Counted from the stretch's first letter, positions 1 to 5,855 are shown. The stretch is 14,673 bases of DNA from JBQCHF01 sp051953655 (GCA_051953655.1 JBQCIO010000359.1:1-14673); one strand, 5' to 3'. Translations and numbers: made by a program. The notes: generated by a model not told the origin, from the letters alone.

Positions 1-465
1 ATCTGGCCGTTCTTCCAGCGGATCGTCCAGGCCGGGGAGACCTACGCCTACCCGCTCGACCTCACCGCGGCGACGGCCCGGGCGCTGTGGATGGAGACCC
101 CGCCGGGGCAGACGTTCGTGGCCGTCGACGGCAGTGCCGGAGGGACCGGCACCGTGCTGGGCTCGGCCAAGGCGGGCCCCAACCGGCCAGGCCGGGGCGC
201 CCACGTCGCGACCGCGAGCTTCATGGTCGACCCCGGAGCGCGCGGCCGCGGCGTCGGCCGAGCGCTCGGCGAGCACGTGCTGGACTGGGCGCGCGCCGAG
301 GGCTACCGGGGCATGCAGTTCAACGCGGTGGTGGAGACCAACACCGCGGCCGTCGCGCTGTGGCGCTCGCTCGGCTTCGCGGTCGTCGGCACGACGCCCG
401 AGGCGTTCGACTCCGCCGCCCACGGGCTGGTCGGGCTGCACGTCATGTACCGCCCGCTGCACTGA
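1..465 (+). CDS. GNAT family N-acetyltransferase (5' end outside window)
   Basis: The reading frame is open from base 1 to the TGA at 463-465, so the gene begins upstream; 154 residues are visible. This is a GNAT fold enzyme, which transfers an acetyl group from acetyl-CoA to an amine; the substrate cannot be told from sequence. The visible N-terminal part (WPFFQRIVQAGETYAYP, residues 2-18) continues the domain well before the first internal ATG at 91, so that ATG is not the true start. The acetyl-CoA pyrophosphate-binding motif A is clear: VDPGARGRGVGRAL (residues 76-89) followed by the helix to residue 100. Motif B, NTAAVALWRSLGF (residues 114-126), is the typical end of the domain. The gene is convergent with the hydrolase at 501-1280, with 35 nt between the two stop codons. 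Confidence 0.9.
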   Translation: MWPFFQRIVQAGETYAYPLDLTAATARALWMETPPGQTFVAVDGSAGGTGTVLGSAKAGPNRPGRGAHVATASFMVDPGARGRGVGRALGEHVLDWARAEGYRGMQFNAVVETNTAAVALWRSLGFAVVGTTPEAFDSAAHGLVGLHVMYRPLH

Positions 466-500
466 GCAGCTGAGGGACCGACCGCCCAGCTCTGGCGAGG

Positions 501-1280
501 TCAGCCGGCGAGGAACCCGGCCAGCACGTCCCGCAGCCGGCGGCGCGCCGTCCACAGCGCGGCGCCCTCCTCGAACACCACGAGCTCGGCCCGCGGCAGC
601 AGCGCCGCCAGCTCGCGCGCCACCGCCACCGGGTGCACGTGGTCGCCCTCCTGCCCCACCACCAGGCACGGCAGGTGGATCCGGGCGATCTCCGCGGTGC
701 TGGTCACCGGCACCTGCGCGGGCAGCGCCCGCAGCGCCCCGGACACGCCGGTGCCGGCCAGCCGCCCGGCCTGCGCCCGCACCCAGGCGACCAGGTCCGG
801 CAGCTCGCGCACCGCGGGCGGCTGCTCCTGCACCAGCAGGTCGGTGAGGCCGTCGACGTCGCCGGCGTCGACCAGGTCGGCCATCCGGCTCATCCGCCCC
901 ATCCCGACGTCGGCGCGCGGTGCGGCCAGCACGGCGGGCAGGAAGAACACCGCCCGCTCGAAGCGGTCCGGGGTGTCCGCCAGCAGCCGGAGCAGCGCCG
1001 CCGCCCCCATGGACACGCCCAGCGCCCGGCTGGCACCGGCGTGGTCGGCCACCGCGCGCAGCTGGCCGGCGAGCGAGGCGTAGGACCAGGGGGTGCTGCC
1101 GGGGTCGGAGCCGCCGTGGCCGCGGAAGTGCAGGAGCACCCGGGTCCCGGGGACGCCGGAAGCGAGCGGGCGGGTCTCGTCGATGGAGGCGCCGACGCCG
1201 TGGGCGAAGACGGTGACCGGGGCACCGGAGCCGAAGGCGCGCACCTCCACCCGCCCCTCCGGGGTGCTGACGAGCGGCAC
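501..1280 (-). CDS. Alpha/beta-fold hydrolase, catalytic His apparently missing
   Basis: A 259-aa protein with GTG start. It has the alpha/beta hydrolase landmarks in order: oxyanion-hole segment FAHGVG (25-30), a DETRPLA segment, HFRGHGGSDP (51-60), nucleophile elbow GVSMG with Ser90 (88-92) and acid-loop GQEGDHVHP with Asp213 (209-217). The expected third catalytic residue, a His about 25-30 residues after the Asp, is not seen: the tail reads EEGAALWTARRRLRDVL (237-253) with no His after His216. In related proteins, as remembered, this place reads LWTHRA. It could therefore be a weak or non-enzymatic member, or use His214/His216. The substrate is unknown. There is no signal peptide, so it is probably cytoplasmic. 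It lies 46 nt downstream of the DUF2516 gene on the same strand and may be co-transcribed with it. Confidence 0.88.
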   Translation of the reverse strand: MPLVSTPEGRVEVRAFGSGAPVTVFAHGVGASIDETRPLASGVPGTRVLLHFRGHGGSDPGSTPWSYASLAGQLRAVADHAGASRALGVSMGAAALLRLLADTPDRFERAVFFLPAVLAAPRADVGMGRMSRMADLVDAGDVDGLTDLLVQEQPPAVRELPDLVAWVRAQAGRLAGTGVSGALRALPAQVPVTSTAEIARIHLPCLVVGQEGDHVHPVAVARELAALLPRAELVVFEEGAALWTARRRLRDVLAGFLAG

Positions 1281-1326
1281 GGCGGTCAGGGCAGCGGTCG
1301 GTGCGGCCGGTGCACCGGCGGATCGA

Positions 1327-1677
1327 TCACCAGGGACCGTAGGGGCCCATGTTCTGCTGGCTGCCGCCGCCCCGGCCGCTCACCTGGCGCAGCGCCGGGC
1401 GGACGTCGACGAGGAACACCAGCGAGGCGACGTCACCGGCCACCGACAACAGCCCGGTGGCGCCGGACAGGAAGTGGAAGGCCAGCGACAGGCCGGTGAG
1501 GATGAGCCACAGCTGCTTGGTCTGCTTGCCGGCGGCCGGGTAGGCCTGCCCGCGGAACCGCAGCGCCTCCACGAACGCGAAGACCTTGGCGGCGAGCAGC
1601 ACGTAGAACAGCAGCAGCGCGACGATGCTCGAGATCGCGAACGGGTTGGCAAAGAACACACCAACAGCGTAGGCCAC
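1327..1677 (-). CDS. DUF2516 family membrane protein
   Basis: A 116-aa integral membrane protein of the actinobacterial DUF2516 family; no function is established. Hydrophobic helices are visible at about 12-37, 55-71 and 73-90. The family signature VFLVDVRPALRQV (87-99) directly follows the last helix, after which comes a short Gly/Gln-rich tail ending GPYGPW. The start is a GTG at 1675-1677; no in-frame ATG or GTG lies just upstream, and the ribosome-binding site is weak. The gene follows the HbhA-like gene on the same strand, as Rv0476 follows hbhA in M. tuberculosis. A hairpin in the 120-nt gap (1740-1773) may separate it from that gene, so it could have its own promoter. The family call is confident; the role is unknown. 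Confidence 0.87.
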   Translation of the reverse strand: MAYAVGVFFANPFAISSIVALLLFYVLLAAKVFAFVEALRFRGQAYPAAGKQTKQLWLILTGLSLAFHFLSGATGLLSVAGDVASLVFLVDVRPALRQVSGRGGGSQQNMGPYGPW

Positions 1678-1739
1678 CTGCGCCAGGCCGCCGCCGCCCG
1701 CTCGCGGGACGACGGCCGGAGGTCTGGTCCGGTCATGAC

Positions 1740-1773
1740 GACGGCCCGCCCCGGGGGTCCGGGACGGGCCGTC
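1740..1773 (-). terminator. Hairpin downstream of the HbhA-like gene
   Basis: GACGGCCCG (1740-1748) pairs perfectly with CGGGCCGTC (1765-1773). The 16-nt loop itself contains the palindrome CCCCGGGG. It begins 24 nt past the stop of the HbhA-like gene. There is no T-tract, as is common for actinobacterial terminators, so this may be an attenuator or only a stem-loop. Confidence 0.5.
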
Positions 1774-1797
1774 GAGCTGGCGCCTGGTGCGCCGGCG

Positions 1798-2430
1798 TCA
1801 GCCGAGCTTCTCGACGCCCTCCTCGGCCGCCTTGGCGGTGGCGCGGGCGGTGCGGGTGGCCGAGGTGCCGGCCGCCTTGGTGGCCCGGCGGGTCGAGGCG
1901 GCGGACTTGCGCGCAGTGGTGCCGGCGGCCTTGGTCTTGCTCACCGTGGCGGCGGCCTGCTTCTCCGCCGCCTGCGTCGACTCCTGGCGGCGGATCTTCG
2001 CCACCACGGTCTTGCCGCGGGCCGCGAGGTCGTCGTAGACCTCGCCGGCGCGGGCGGACAGCTCGAGCGCCTTGGCGACGGCCTTGGCCGGCAGCTCCTC
2101 GGCGTCCTCGCGCAGCTCCTTGGCCTGGTCCTGCGCCACGGTCGGGAAGCTCTTGGCCTGGGCCTGGACCAGCGCGGGCAGGCCGGCGGCGCGCTCCTGC
2201 AGGTGCTTGACCAGGTCGGCCGGCTGCACGCTGACGGCCGGCAGGGTGAGAGCCGGCACCTTCACGGTGCGCACGGACGGTGCCTTCACCTCGGTGCGCA
2301 GCTCGGCGAGCTTCGCCGAGCTCTCGCGCAGGGTCCGGGCGGCCAGGTCGGTGGCGCCGACGGCCGCGTAGAGCGGCTTGGGGTCGGTGAGGGTGTCACG
2401 AAGCTCGGTGGGGATCTCGAGGCGGGCCAT
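1798..2430 (-). CDS. HbhA-like protein with Lys/Ala-rich C-terminal tail
   Basis: A 210-aa protein starting at ATG 2428-2430 behind a strong ribosome-binding site (AAGGAG, 6-nt spacing). The N-terminal part resembles mycobacterial heparin-binding haemagglutinin: short helix MARLEIPTELRDTL, then DPKPLYAAVGATDLAARTLRE (17-36). A long helical, probably coiled-coil stretch follows (about 65-145). Residues about 155-205 form a low-complexity basic tail with repeated KAAGT/TARK-type units, resembling histone H1 tails and the methylated lysine tail of HbhA. No signal peptide is visible. In M. tuberculosis this protein binds heparan sulfate and also localises internally; here adhesion is unproven, and DNA or membrane association is just as possible. 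Order and strand with the XRE gene upstream and DUF2516 downstream match Rv0474-hbhA-Rv0476, which supports the call. Confidence 0.85.
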   Translation of the reverse strand: MARLEIPTELRDTLTDPKPLYAAVGATDLAARTLRESSAKLAELRTEVKAPSVRTVKVPALTLPAVSVQPADLVKHLQERAAGLPALVQAQAKSFPTVAQDQAKELREDAEELPAKAVAKALELSARAGEVYDDLAARGKTVVAKIRRQESTQAAEKQAAATVSKTKAAGTTARKSAASTRRATKAAGTSATRTARATAKAAEEGVEKLG

Positions 2431-2460
2431 GGTTCTCTCCTTGGGACGGGACGTTCAGGT

Positions 2461-2497
2461 CAGGACGAGCTGTTCAGGACGAGCTGTTCAGGACGAG
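2461..2497. repeat. 14-bp tandem repeat spanning the XRE gene stop codon
   Basis: CAGGACGAGCTGTT occurs at 2461-2474 and 2475-2488, followed by a partial third copy at 2489-2497. On the minus strand each unit contains TCCTGA, which is the natural stop context of the XRE gene. The stop region was therefore copied twice into the intergenic space before the HbhA-like gene. Confidence 0.85.
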
Positions 2498-3015
2498 GCG
2501 CCGGAGCGCCGGGTGCGCGACGTCGTGGCGCGCTTGCGGGGTGTGTCGGCAGCCGCCGCACGGGTGCGCACCGGCTTCTCCGACAGCTCGTCGGAGTCGT
2601 TGTCCGGTGCCTGCGGCTGCGCCGGGCTCTGCGGCTGCGCGGCCGCGTTCTCGCGGACGAACGAGGCGTAGATGTCCAGCAGGACGCGCTTCTGCCGCTC
2701 GCTGAGCGCCGGGTCGGCGAGCACGGCGGCGGTGACCTCGTGGTCGCCGTCGCGCTCTTCGAGGATGCCGGCGCGGACGTAGAGCGTCTCGGCGCTGATC
2801 CGCAGCGCCTTGGCGATCTGCTGGAGTATCTCCGCCGACGGCTTGCGCAGGCCCCGCTCGATCTGGCTGAGGTAGGGGTTGCTCACCCCGGCCGCGTCGG
2901 CGAGCTGGCGCAGCGAGTACTGCGCACTGCGCCGCTGGTCGCGGATGTACTCCCCCACGCTGCTGAGGGATCCGATGGTCCCCGCGTGCAGGGGCCCTAC
3001 GTCGAGCTTGGCCAT
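2488..3015 (-). CDS. XRE-family transcriptional regulator (Rv0474-like)
   Basis: A 175-aa DNA-binding protein starting at ATG 3013-3015. Residues about 21-80 form a canonical XRE/Cro-C1 helix-turn-helix: GEYIRDQRRSAQYSLRQLAD (21-40), then the turn and recognition helix AAGVSNPYLSQIERGLRKPS (41-60). Residues 81-122 form a helical extension seen in this actinobacterial subfamily, possibly for oligomerisation. Residues 125-175 are low-complexity Gln/Pro, then basic Arg/Thr-rich sequence (KRATTSRTRRSG), likely disordered. It lies 57 nt upstream of the HbhA-like gene on the same strand, as Rv0474 does before hbhA, so the genes probably form an operon and the protein may be autoregulatory. Rv0474 has been described as copper-responsive; nothing in the sequence here tests that. 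Confidence 0.9.
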   Translation of the reverse strand: MAKLDVGPLHAGTIGSLSSVGEYIRDQRRSAQYSLRQLADAAGVSNPYLSQIERGLRKPSAEILQQIAKALRISAETLYVRAGILEERDGDHEVTAAVLADPALSERQKRVLLDIYASFVRENAAAQPQSPAQPQAPDNDSDELSEKPVRTRAAAADTPRKRATTSRTRRSGASS

Positions 3016-3070
3016 GCCCCCACTGTGCGCCGCGGTGCTAACTATTGCAAGCGGCGAGCAAGCGAAGCGG
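3016..3070 (-). promoter_or_regulatory. Probable promoter/operator of the XRE-hbhA genes
   Basis: Reading the minus strand, the AT-richer stretch TTGCAATAGTTAGCAC (3035-3050) precedes the XRE start. A possible -10 is TAGTTA or TAGCAC, with GCTTGC about 17 nt upstream of the latter. On the plus strand TTGCAA (3045-3050), five bases, then GAGCAA (3056-3061) form an imperfect inverted repeat that could be an operator. The exact start of transcription cannot be fixed. Confidence 0.35.
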
Positions 3071-3102
3071 GGGTGAGCCCGCTCACGTCACGCGCTGCAA
3101 GC

Positions 3103-3118
3103 CTCAGACCCCGCTGAG
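3103..3118. repeat. Copy 1 of the CTCAG-N6-CTGAG repeat
   Basis: CTCAGACCCCGCTGAG here is identical to the first 16 bases of the repeat at 5147-5168 and differs by one base from 3974-3989. The 5-bp arms CTCAG/CTGAG are inverted around ACCCCG. About 25 bp later comes GATGGTGAATC, which resembles GATGGTGGATAAATC at 4030-4043. This copy marks the left edge of the lower-GC patch. Confidence 0.7.
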
Positions 3119-3238
3119 CACGGCGTCCAAGGATGGTGAATCCGGACTGATGCCCGTCACGCACGGTGGCGGGAGAGCGGCACCTCCCTGGGCCGTGACG
3201 GGACGTGCTCAGACGGGCGGCTGTAGCTGTAAAGCGCC

Positions 3239-3250
3239 TAGCCTCCCGAC
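3239..3250 (+). promoter_or_regulatory. Leaderless-type -10 element for the 195-aa gene
   Basis: TAGCCT at 3239-3244 lies 6 nt before the ATG at 3251, with no ribosome-binding site between them. This matches the actinobacterial leaderless layout, where transcription starts at the start codon. No convincing -35 is seen. Confidence 0.5.
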
Positions 3251-3838
3251 ATGCGGGAGGACTTGAACGCTGTCTTCGACGACATCTTCGCTCGGCCGGT
3301 GCAGGCAGATCGGCGGCGCAGTCCCCGGTCGATAGAGCGGGTGGACGAGGCGGTCGTTGCCGTGGACTACGGGGACGAGGACCACGCCTTCCTGGTCGTC
3401 ATCCACGTGGTCCCACGCCGCCGTTGGACGCCGCAGCAACCGCTGCGCGTCGGCCAGGTCGACAGCGTGCATGTGGAGCTGGCCGCGGTCACGGTCGACA
3501 ACTTCGTGCATGTGCGGTTGGCGGCCGCACCCACGCCTGAGCGCGCCCGGCTGACACGCCTCTACGACGACGCCTGGGAGCGCTGGGCCGCGACGGTCCA
3601 CGAGACGAAGGCGCCCCCGCCGGACGAGCCGGCCATGCTTCTGGGGCAGGTCTCGGTCAAGGTGGCGGACAACCTCGGGACGCTCTACCGCCCGTCCTCG
3701 GCTGAAGTCGGTATGGACGGTGCCGAGTGGATGCTCCGACGGTCTTTCGGGCCCCGGCCACTCGTCGATGTCCACGAGCTACGCCTGACACTGCGGGCGC
3801 CCGGGCAGTCCGAGGTCTCGGTTCCCGTCGAGCTATAG
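3251..3838 (+). CDS. Hypothetical protein, 195 aa
   Basis: I do not recognise the family with certainty. Strong codon bias and the upstream leaderless promoter support a real gene; the start ATG at 3251 is chosen because TAGCCT sits 6 nt upstream. The protein has no signal peptide or membrane helix. Residues about 33-90 alternate hydrophobic residues as in beta-strands (VAVDY, AFLVVIHVV, SVHVELAAVTVDNFVHVRL). Residues 93-115 are a charged helix (PERARLTRLYDDAWERW). Residues about 131-195 form a second beta-rich part, with VKVADNLGTLYRP, then GAEWMLRRSFGPRPL and LRLTLRAPG. The second part resembles beta-sandwich segments common in actinobacterial hypothetical proteins. It is the only gene in the module between repeat copies 1 and 2. 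Confidence 0.75.
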   Translation: MREDLNAVFDDIFARPVQADRRRSPRSIERVDEAVVAVDYGDEDHAFLVVIHVVPRRRWTPQQPLRVGQVDSVHVELAAVTVDNFVHVRLAAAPTPERARLTRLYDDAWERWAATVHETKAPPPDEPAMLLGQVSVKVADNLGTLYRPSSAEVGMDGAEWMLRRSFGPRPLVDVHELRLTLRAPGQSEVSVPVEL

Positions 3839-3973
3839 CCGTCAGTCCTGTCTTCAAGCGTGCTGCTGCGTAGCCACGCCTGGGAGTCACCCACCTCCGT
3901 GACTAGCTTGACCCCTTGTTGCTGCTGAACGCTGCACCTCATCAGCCCAAGAAACCATCCTTCGACGCAGGCC

Positions 3974-3995
3974 TTCAGACCCCGCTGAGGTTGGC
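3974..3995. repeat. Copy 2: duplicate of the VIT1-family gene 3' end
   Basis: Bases 3975-3995 are identical over 21 bp, and in the same orientation, to 5148-5168, which encodes the last residues (ANLSGV) and stop of the VIT1-family gene. There is no transporter gene here, so this is a copied fragment. It sits at the left end of a segment that ends, at 5147, exactly beside the original. Confidence 0.9.
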
Positions 3996-4027
3996 AGCGG
4001 GCTGTGAGTTCGGCAGCGGGCTGTGAG
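3993..4027. repeat. Tandem duplication of GGCAGCGGGCTGTGAG
   Basis: GGCAGCGGGCTGTGAG occurs at 3993-4008 and again at 4012-4027, separated by TTC, giving a 19-bp period. The second copy is the core of the inverted repeat at 4005-4044. Confidence 0.9.
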
Positions 4028-4044
4028 AGATGGTGGATAAATCG
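4005..4044 (+). repeat. 40-bp inverted repeat, left arm
   Basis: These 40 bases match the reverse complement of 5111-5150 at 38 positions. Landmarks are TTCGGCAGCGGGCTGTGAGA (4009-4028), then GATGGT and GATAAATCG. A related, shorter form lies at 4462-4489. The two arms bracket a segment of about 1.15 kb that holds two small genes. Confidence 0.9.
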
Positions 4045-4152
4045 GCGGCCCGCTGATCCCAGGCGGGCGTAGGCGCTCAGTGGGGTGGCAGCGCGCAAGG
4101 CGACTCGATGCCGGGGGGCGGTTCGGGGTCAGAGCCTCGGGCGCCCGCGCTC

Positions 4153-4365
4153 TCAGTACTCGGTCATACCGCGACGTGCGAGCTCGGCAAGCACGGCGTC
4201 GACCTTGCCCTGCCACATCCGAGCCGCCTTCGGGTTCCGAGCCCGGCCCTTCGCTCGCGACTCGTGCACCGCATCGCGGGCCAGTTCAAGGCGCTCACGC
4301 AGGGCACCATCAGACAGGCCCGGCAGGTCTCGCTCCCACTGGTCGATGAGCCGGCTTCGCGACAT
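4153..4365 (-). CDS. Small hypothetical protein, 70 aa
   Basis: The start is ATG 4363-4365 and the stop TGA 4153-4155. The protein is soluble and highly charged, and probably two or three helices: SRLIDQWERDLPGLSDGALR (4-23), then LELARDAVHESRAKGRARNP (26-45) and a last helix with WQGKVDAVLAELARRG (51-66). I recall similar short actinobacterial proteins, but no function is known to me. On the minus strand CACGAT lies 6 nt before the ATG, again a leaderless layout. It is one of two genes inside the repeat-bounded segment. It has normal actinobacterial codon bias, which argues for a real gene in spite of its size. Confidence 0.65.
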   Translation of the reverse strand: MSRSRLIDQWERDLPGLSDGALRERLELARDAVHESRAKGRARNPKAARMWQGKVDAVLAELARRGMTEY

Positions 4366-4432
4366 GTGCTAATCGTGCCAAGCCCCCGGCCGCATGCACT
4401 CGGTTCACCGGCCCTCACAGCAACGATTCATT

Positions 4433-4489
4433 CACCATCATCGCAGTCCGCTGCCGAACTCAGCGGGCTGTGATGATGGGGATAAATCG
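4433..4489. repeat. Long palindrome of the same repeat family; possible terminator
   Basis: Bases 4435-4453 pair with 4461-4479 without a break (19 pairs, two of them G-T) around the 7-nt loop CCGAACT. The left half resembles the plus strand of 5111-5150 and the right half (4462-4489) resembles 4015-4044, so two repeat units are fused back to back. It lies 37 nt beyond the stop of the 120-aa membrane protein gene and could serve as its terminator. Confidence 0.8.
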
Positions 4490-4526
4490 ATCCGCCGAAC
4501 CTGGCAACCGTCCCTGGGGAACGTCC

Positions 4527-4889
4527 CTAACTCGAGGCCGGGGAGATGACCAGGCCGTCCTTCGAGCCGGTCTGCGTAGGCACCTGGATCAGCTGAGCAT
4601 GCACGCGCTCTTGCAGTTGGGGCGTCGGAGCGTCCCGAAGGGTGTAGAAGTCACTGCAAACGGGGCTGTCAGCCCGATCGGCCTGGACGCACCCCTTCGT
4701 GCCCGGGCCGTTGACCGTCACCACCACAGCGTCGAAGCTCGAGGTCTTCGCGCTGGACCGGGCCAGGGCCCAGCCGACGGCGGCTGCCAGAACCACCAGG
4801 AGTACCGCTCCGACAACGACCCAACGCAGGGGCGTGCGGAGCGCAGGCGCGCCCGTCGGAGTCTGCCCGCGCGACACCTCTGCGCTCAT
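4527..4889 (-). CDS. Single-pass membrane protein with extracytoplasmic domain, 120 aa
   Basis: The start at ATG 4887-4889 is chosen because a strong AGGAGG site sits 7 nt before it; the frame stays open further upstream, but without a comparable site. An N-terminal cytoplasmic tail (1-20) is followed by a clear membrane helix, WVVVGAVLLVVLAAAVGWAL (23-42). The outer domain of about 78 residues has a beta-rich segment FDAVVVTVNGPGTKGC (52-67), two cysteines (67 and 78) that could form a disulfide, and the helix PTPQLQERVHAQLIQV (89-103... approximate). I do not recognise the family. It is the second gene in the repeat-bounded segment and is probably its own transcription unit. Confidence 0.75.
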   Translation of the reverse strand: MSAEVSRGQTPTGAPALRTPLRWVVVGAVLLVVLAAAVGWALARSSAKTSSFDAVVVTVNGPGTKGCVQADRADSPVCSDFYTLRDAPTPQLQERVHAQLIQVPTQTGSKDGLVISPASS

Positions 4890-5110
4890 GACGCCCCCTC
4901 CTGAGCTGCTGAGTGGATCATTCCGGCGTGCCGAGCGCGGTCCGCGGCACGCAGTCCGCTCCAGGGAGCATGACAGGACAGCATGGTGCCGATGAAGGCG
5001 CTGGGTTGGGCGTGGCGAACTGCTCGCCGGTCGTGGACTCGCAACTGGTGCCCGACCCCGTGTGTGCGGGAGCGCCCCCACGCACGAGACAGCACTAGTC
5101 AGCGCACCCG
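4890..5110. other. Intergenic region upstream of the 120-aa membrane protein gene
   Basis: Apart from the ribosome-binding site next to 4889, no gene, strong promoter or hairpin is recognisable here. Open frames crossing it lack start signals. It joins the right arm of the inverted repeat at 5111. Confidence 0.5.
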
Positions 5111-5150
5111 CGGTTTATCAACCATCTCTCACAGCCCGCTGCCGAACTCA
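5111..5150 (-). repeat. 40-bp inverted repeat, right arm
   Basis: This is the reverse complement of 4005-4044 with two mismatches. Its inner edge overlaps the stop codon (5148-5150, TGA on the minus strand) of the VIT1-family gene, so the repeat abuts the gene end exactly. Confidence 0.9.
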
Positions 5151-5168
5151 GACCCCGCTGAGGTTGGC
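5147..5168. repeat. Copy 3: the CTCAG-N6-CTGAG sequence at the VIT1-family gene end
   Basis: This 22-bp sequence encodes the C-terminal residues ANLSGV and stop of the VIT1-family gene and is presumably the original. Copies lie at 3974-3995 (21 bp exact from 3975) and 3103-3118 (16 bp exact). Confidence 0.85.
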
Positions 5169-5855
5169 CAGGTGCCCGACCAGGGCGGTGACGGCCATCG
5201 CGGCGCCACCGCCGAGCAGCACGCGCAGGGCGGGGTTGAGCACGGCGGTGCCGGCGGCCCGGGCGGCGAGGACCCCGGCGACGGCCAGGCCCACCAGCGT
5301 GACCAGGACGATGAGCAGCACCCGGGCCGACGTCGAGGTGCCCAGCAGGCCGAGGAACGGCACCATGCCGCCGACGAGGAAGCTGACGGCGCTGGCGACG
5401 GCGGCCTGCAGCGGCTTGGCGGAGGTCTCCTCGGTGTGCCCGAGCTCGTCGCGCAGGTGGGCGCCGAGCGCGTCGTGCTCGTGCAGCGCCTCGGCCACCT
5501 GCCGCGCCAGCCCCTCGGGCAGTCCCCGGCTGCGGTAGATGGCGGTGAGCTCGGCCAGCTCCCCCTCCGGGTCGGCGGCCAGCTCGCGCTCCTCCAGCGC
5601 GCGGTCGGCCTGCTCGACGTCGACCTGCGAGCTCACCGACACGTACTCCCCGGCCGCCATCGCCATCGAGCCGGCGGCGACGCCGGCCAGGCCCGCGGTG
5701 ACGACGCCCGAGGCGCCGGCGCCGCTCGCGGCCACGCCGACCATGAGCGAGGCGGTGGAGACCAGCCCGTCGTTGGCGCCGAGGACGGCGGCGCGCAGCC
5801 ACCCGGCCCGGCCGGTGCGGTGGCTCTCCTGGTGACCGTTGAGCAGCTCGAACAT
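5148..5855 (-). CDS. VIT1/CCC1 family iron/manganese transporter
   Basis: A 235-aa integral membrane protein of the VIT family, which exports or sequesters Fe2+ or Mn2+. The start is set at ATG 5853-5855 because GAGG lies 8 nt before it; a GTG two codons earlier (5861) has that site only 2 nt away. Family landmarks (numbering from this ATG): LGANDGLVSTASLMVGVAAS (25-44) in the first membrane helix, GEYVSVSSQ (69-77) at the end of the second, then a cytosolic Glu-rich metal-binding helical hairpin (about 79-145) with EQADRALEERE and HEHDALGAHLRDE. Three further membrane helices follow at about 150-172, 178-202 and 208-228. The last six residues and stop lie in the repeat copied at 3975. The metal is not decidable from sequence. 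Confidence 0.93.
   Translation of the reverse strand: MFELLNGHQESHRTGRAGWLRAAVLGANDGLVSTASLMVGVAASGAGASGVVTAGLAGVAAGSMAMAAGEYVSVSSQVDVEQADRALEERELAADPEGELAELTAIYRSRGLPEGLARQVAEALHEHDALGAHLRDELGHTEETSAKPLQAAVASAVSFLVGGMVPFLGLLGTSTSARVLLIVLVTLVGLAVAGVLAARAAGTAVLNPALRVLLGGGAAMAVTALVGHLANLSGV

Larger units (their letters stand above)
3839..4152. other. Intergenic, lower-GC stretch with repeats
   Basis: This 314-bp stretch has no convincing gene. Bases 3901-3960 hold 33 G+C of 60, against 43 of 60 at 5281-5340. It contains a small hairpin AGTCAC (3885-3890)/GTGACT (3899-3904), which could end transcription of the 195-aa gene, then the repeats at 3974-4044. A minus-strand open frame crosses it but continues into the antisense of the 195-aa gene and has no start context. 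It may be decayed coding DNA. Confidence 0.6.

Noticed and set aside
1093..3117. Long plus-strand open frame rich in Gly/Arg/Ala
   Set aside because: It is antisense to parts of the hydrolase, DUF2516, HbhA-like and XRE genes, all with clear family motifs.
3685..4098. Minus-strand frame with protein-like sequence (QGVKLVTEVGDSQAWLRSS)
   Set aside because: It has no start signal, enters the antisense of the 195-aa gene and crosses the repeats. At most it is decayed coding DNA.
4005..5150. CRISPR-like array from the repeated GCAGCGGGCTGTGA units
   Set aside because: The units differ in orientation and are separated by hundreds of bases containing genes; there are no regular spacers and no cas genes.
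3975..5168. Standard insertion sequence
   Set aside because: No open frame in the segment resembles a transposase, and a 21-bp flanking repeat is longer than the target duplications of common IS families.
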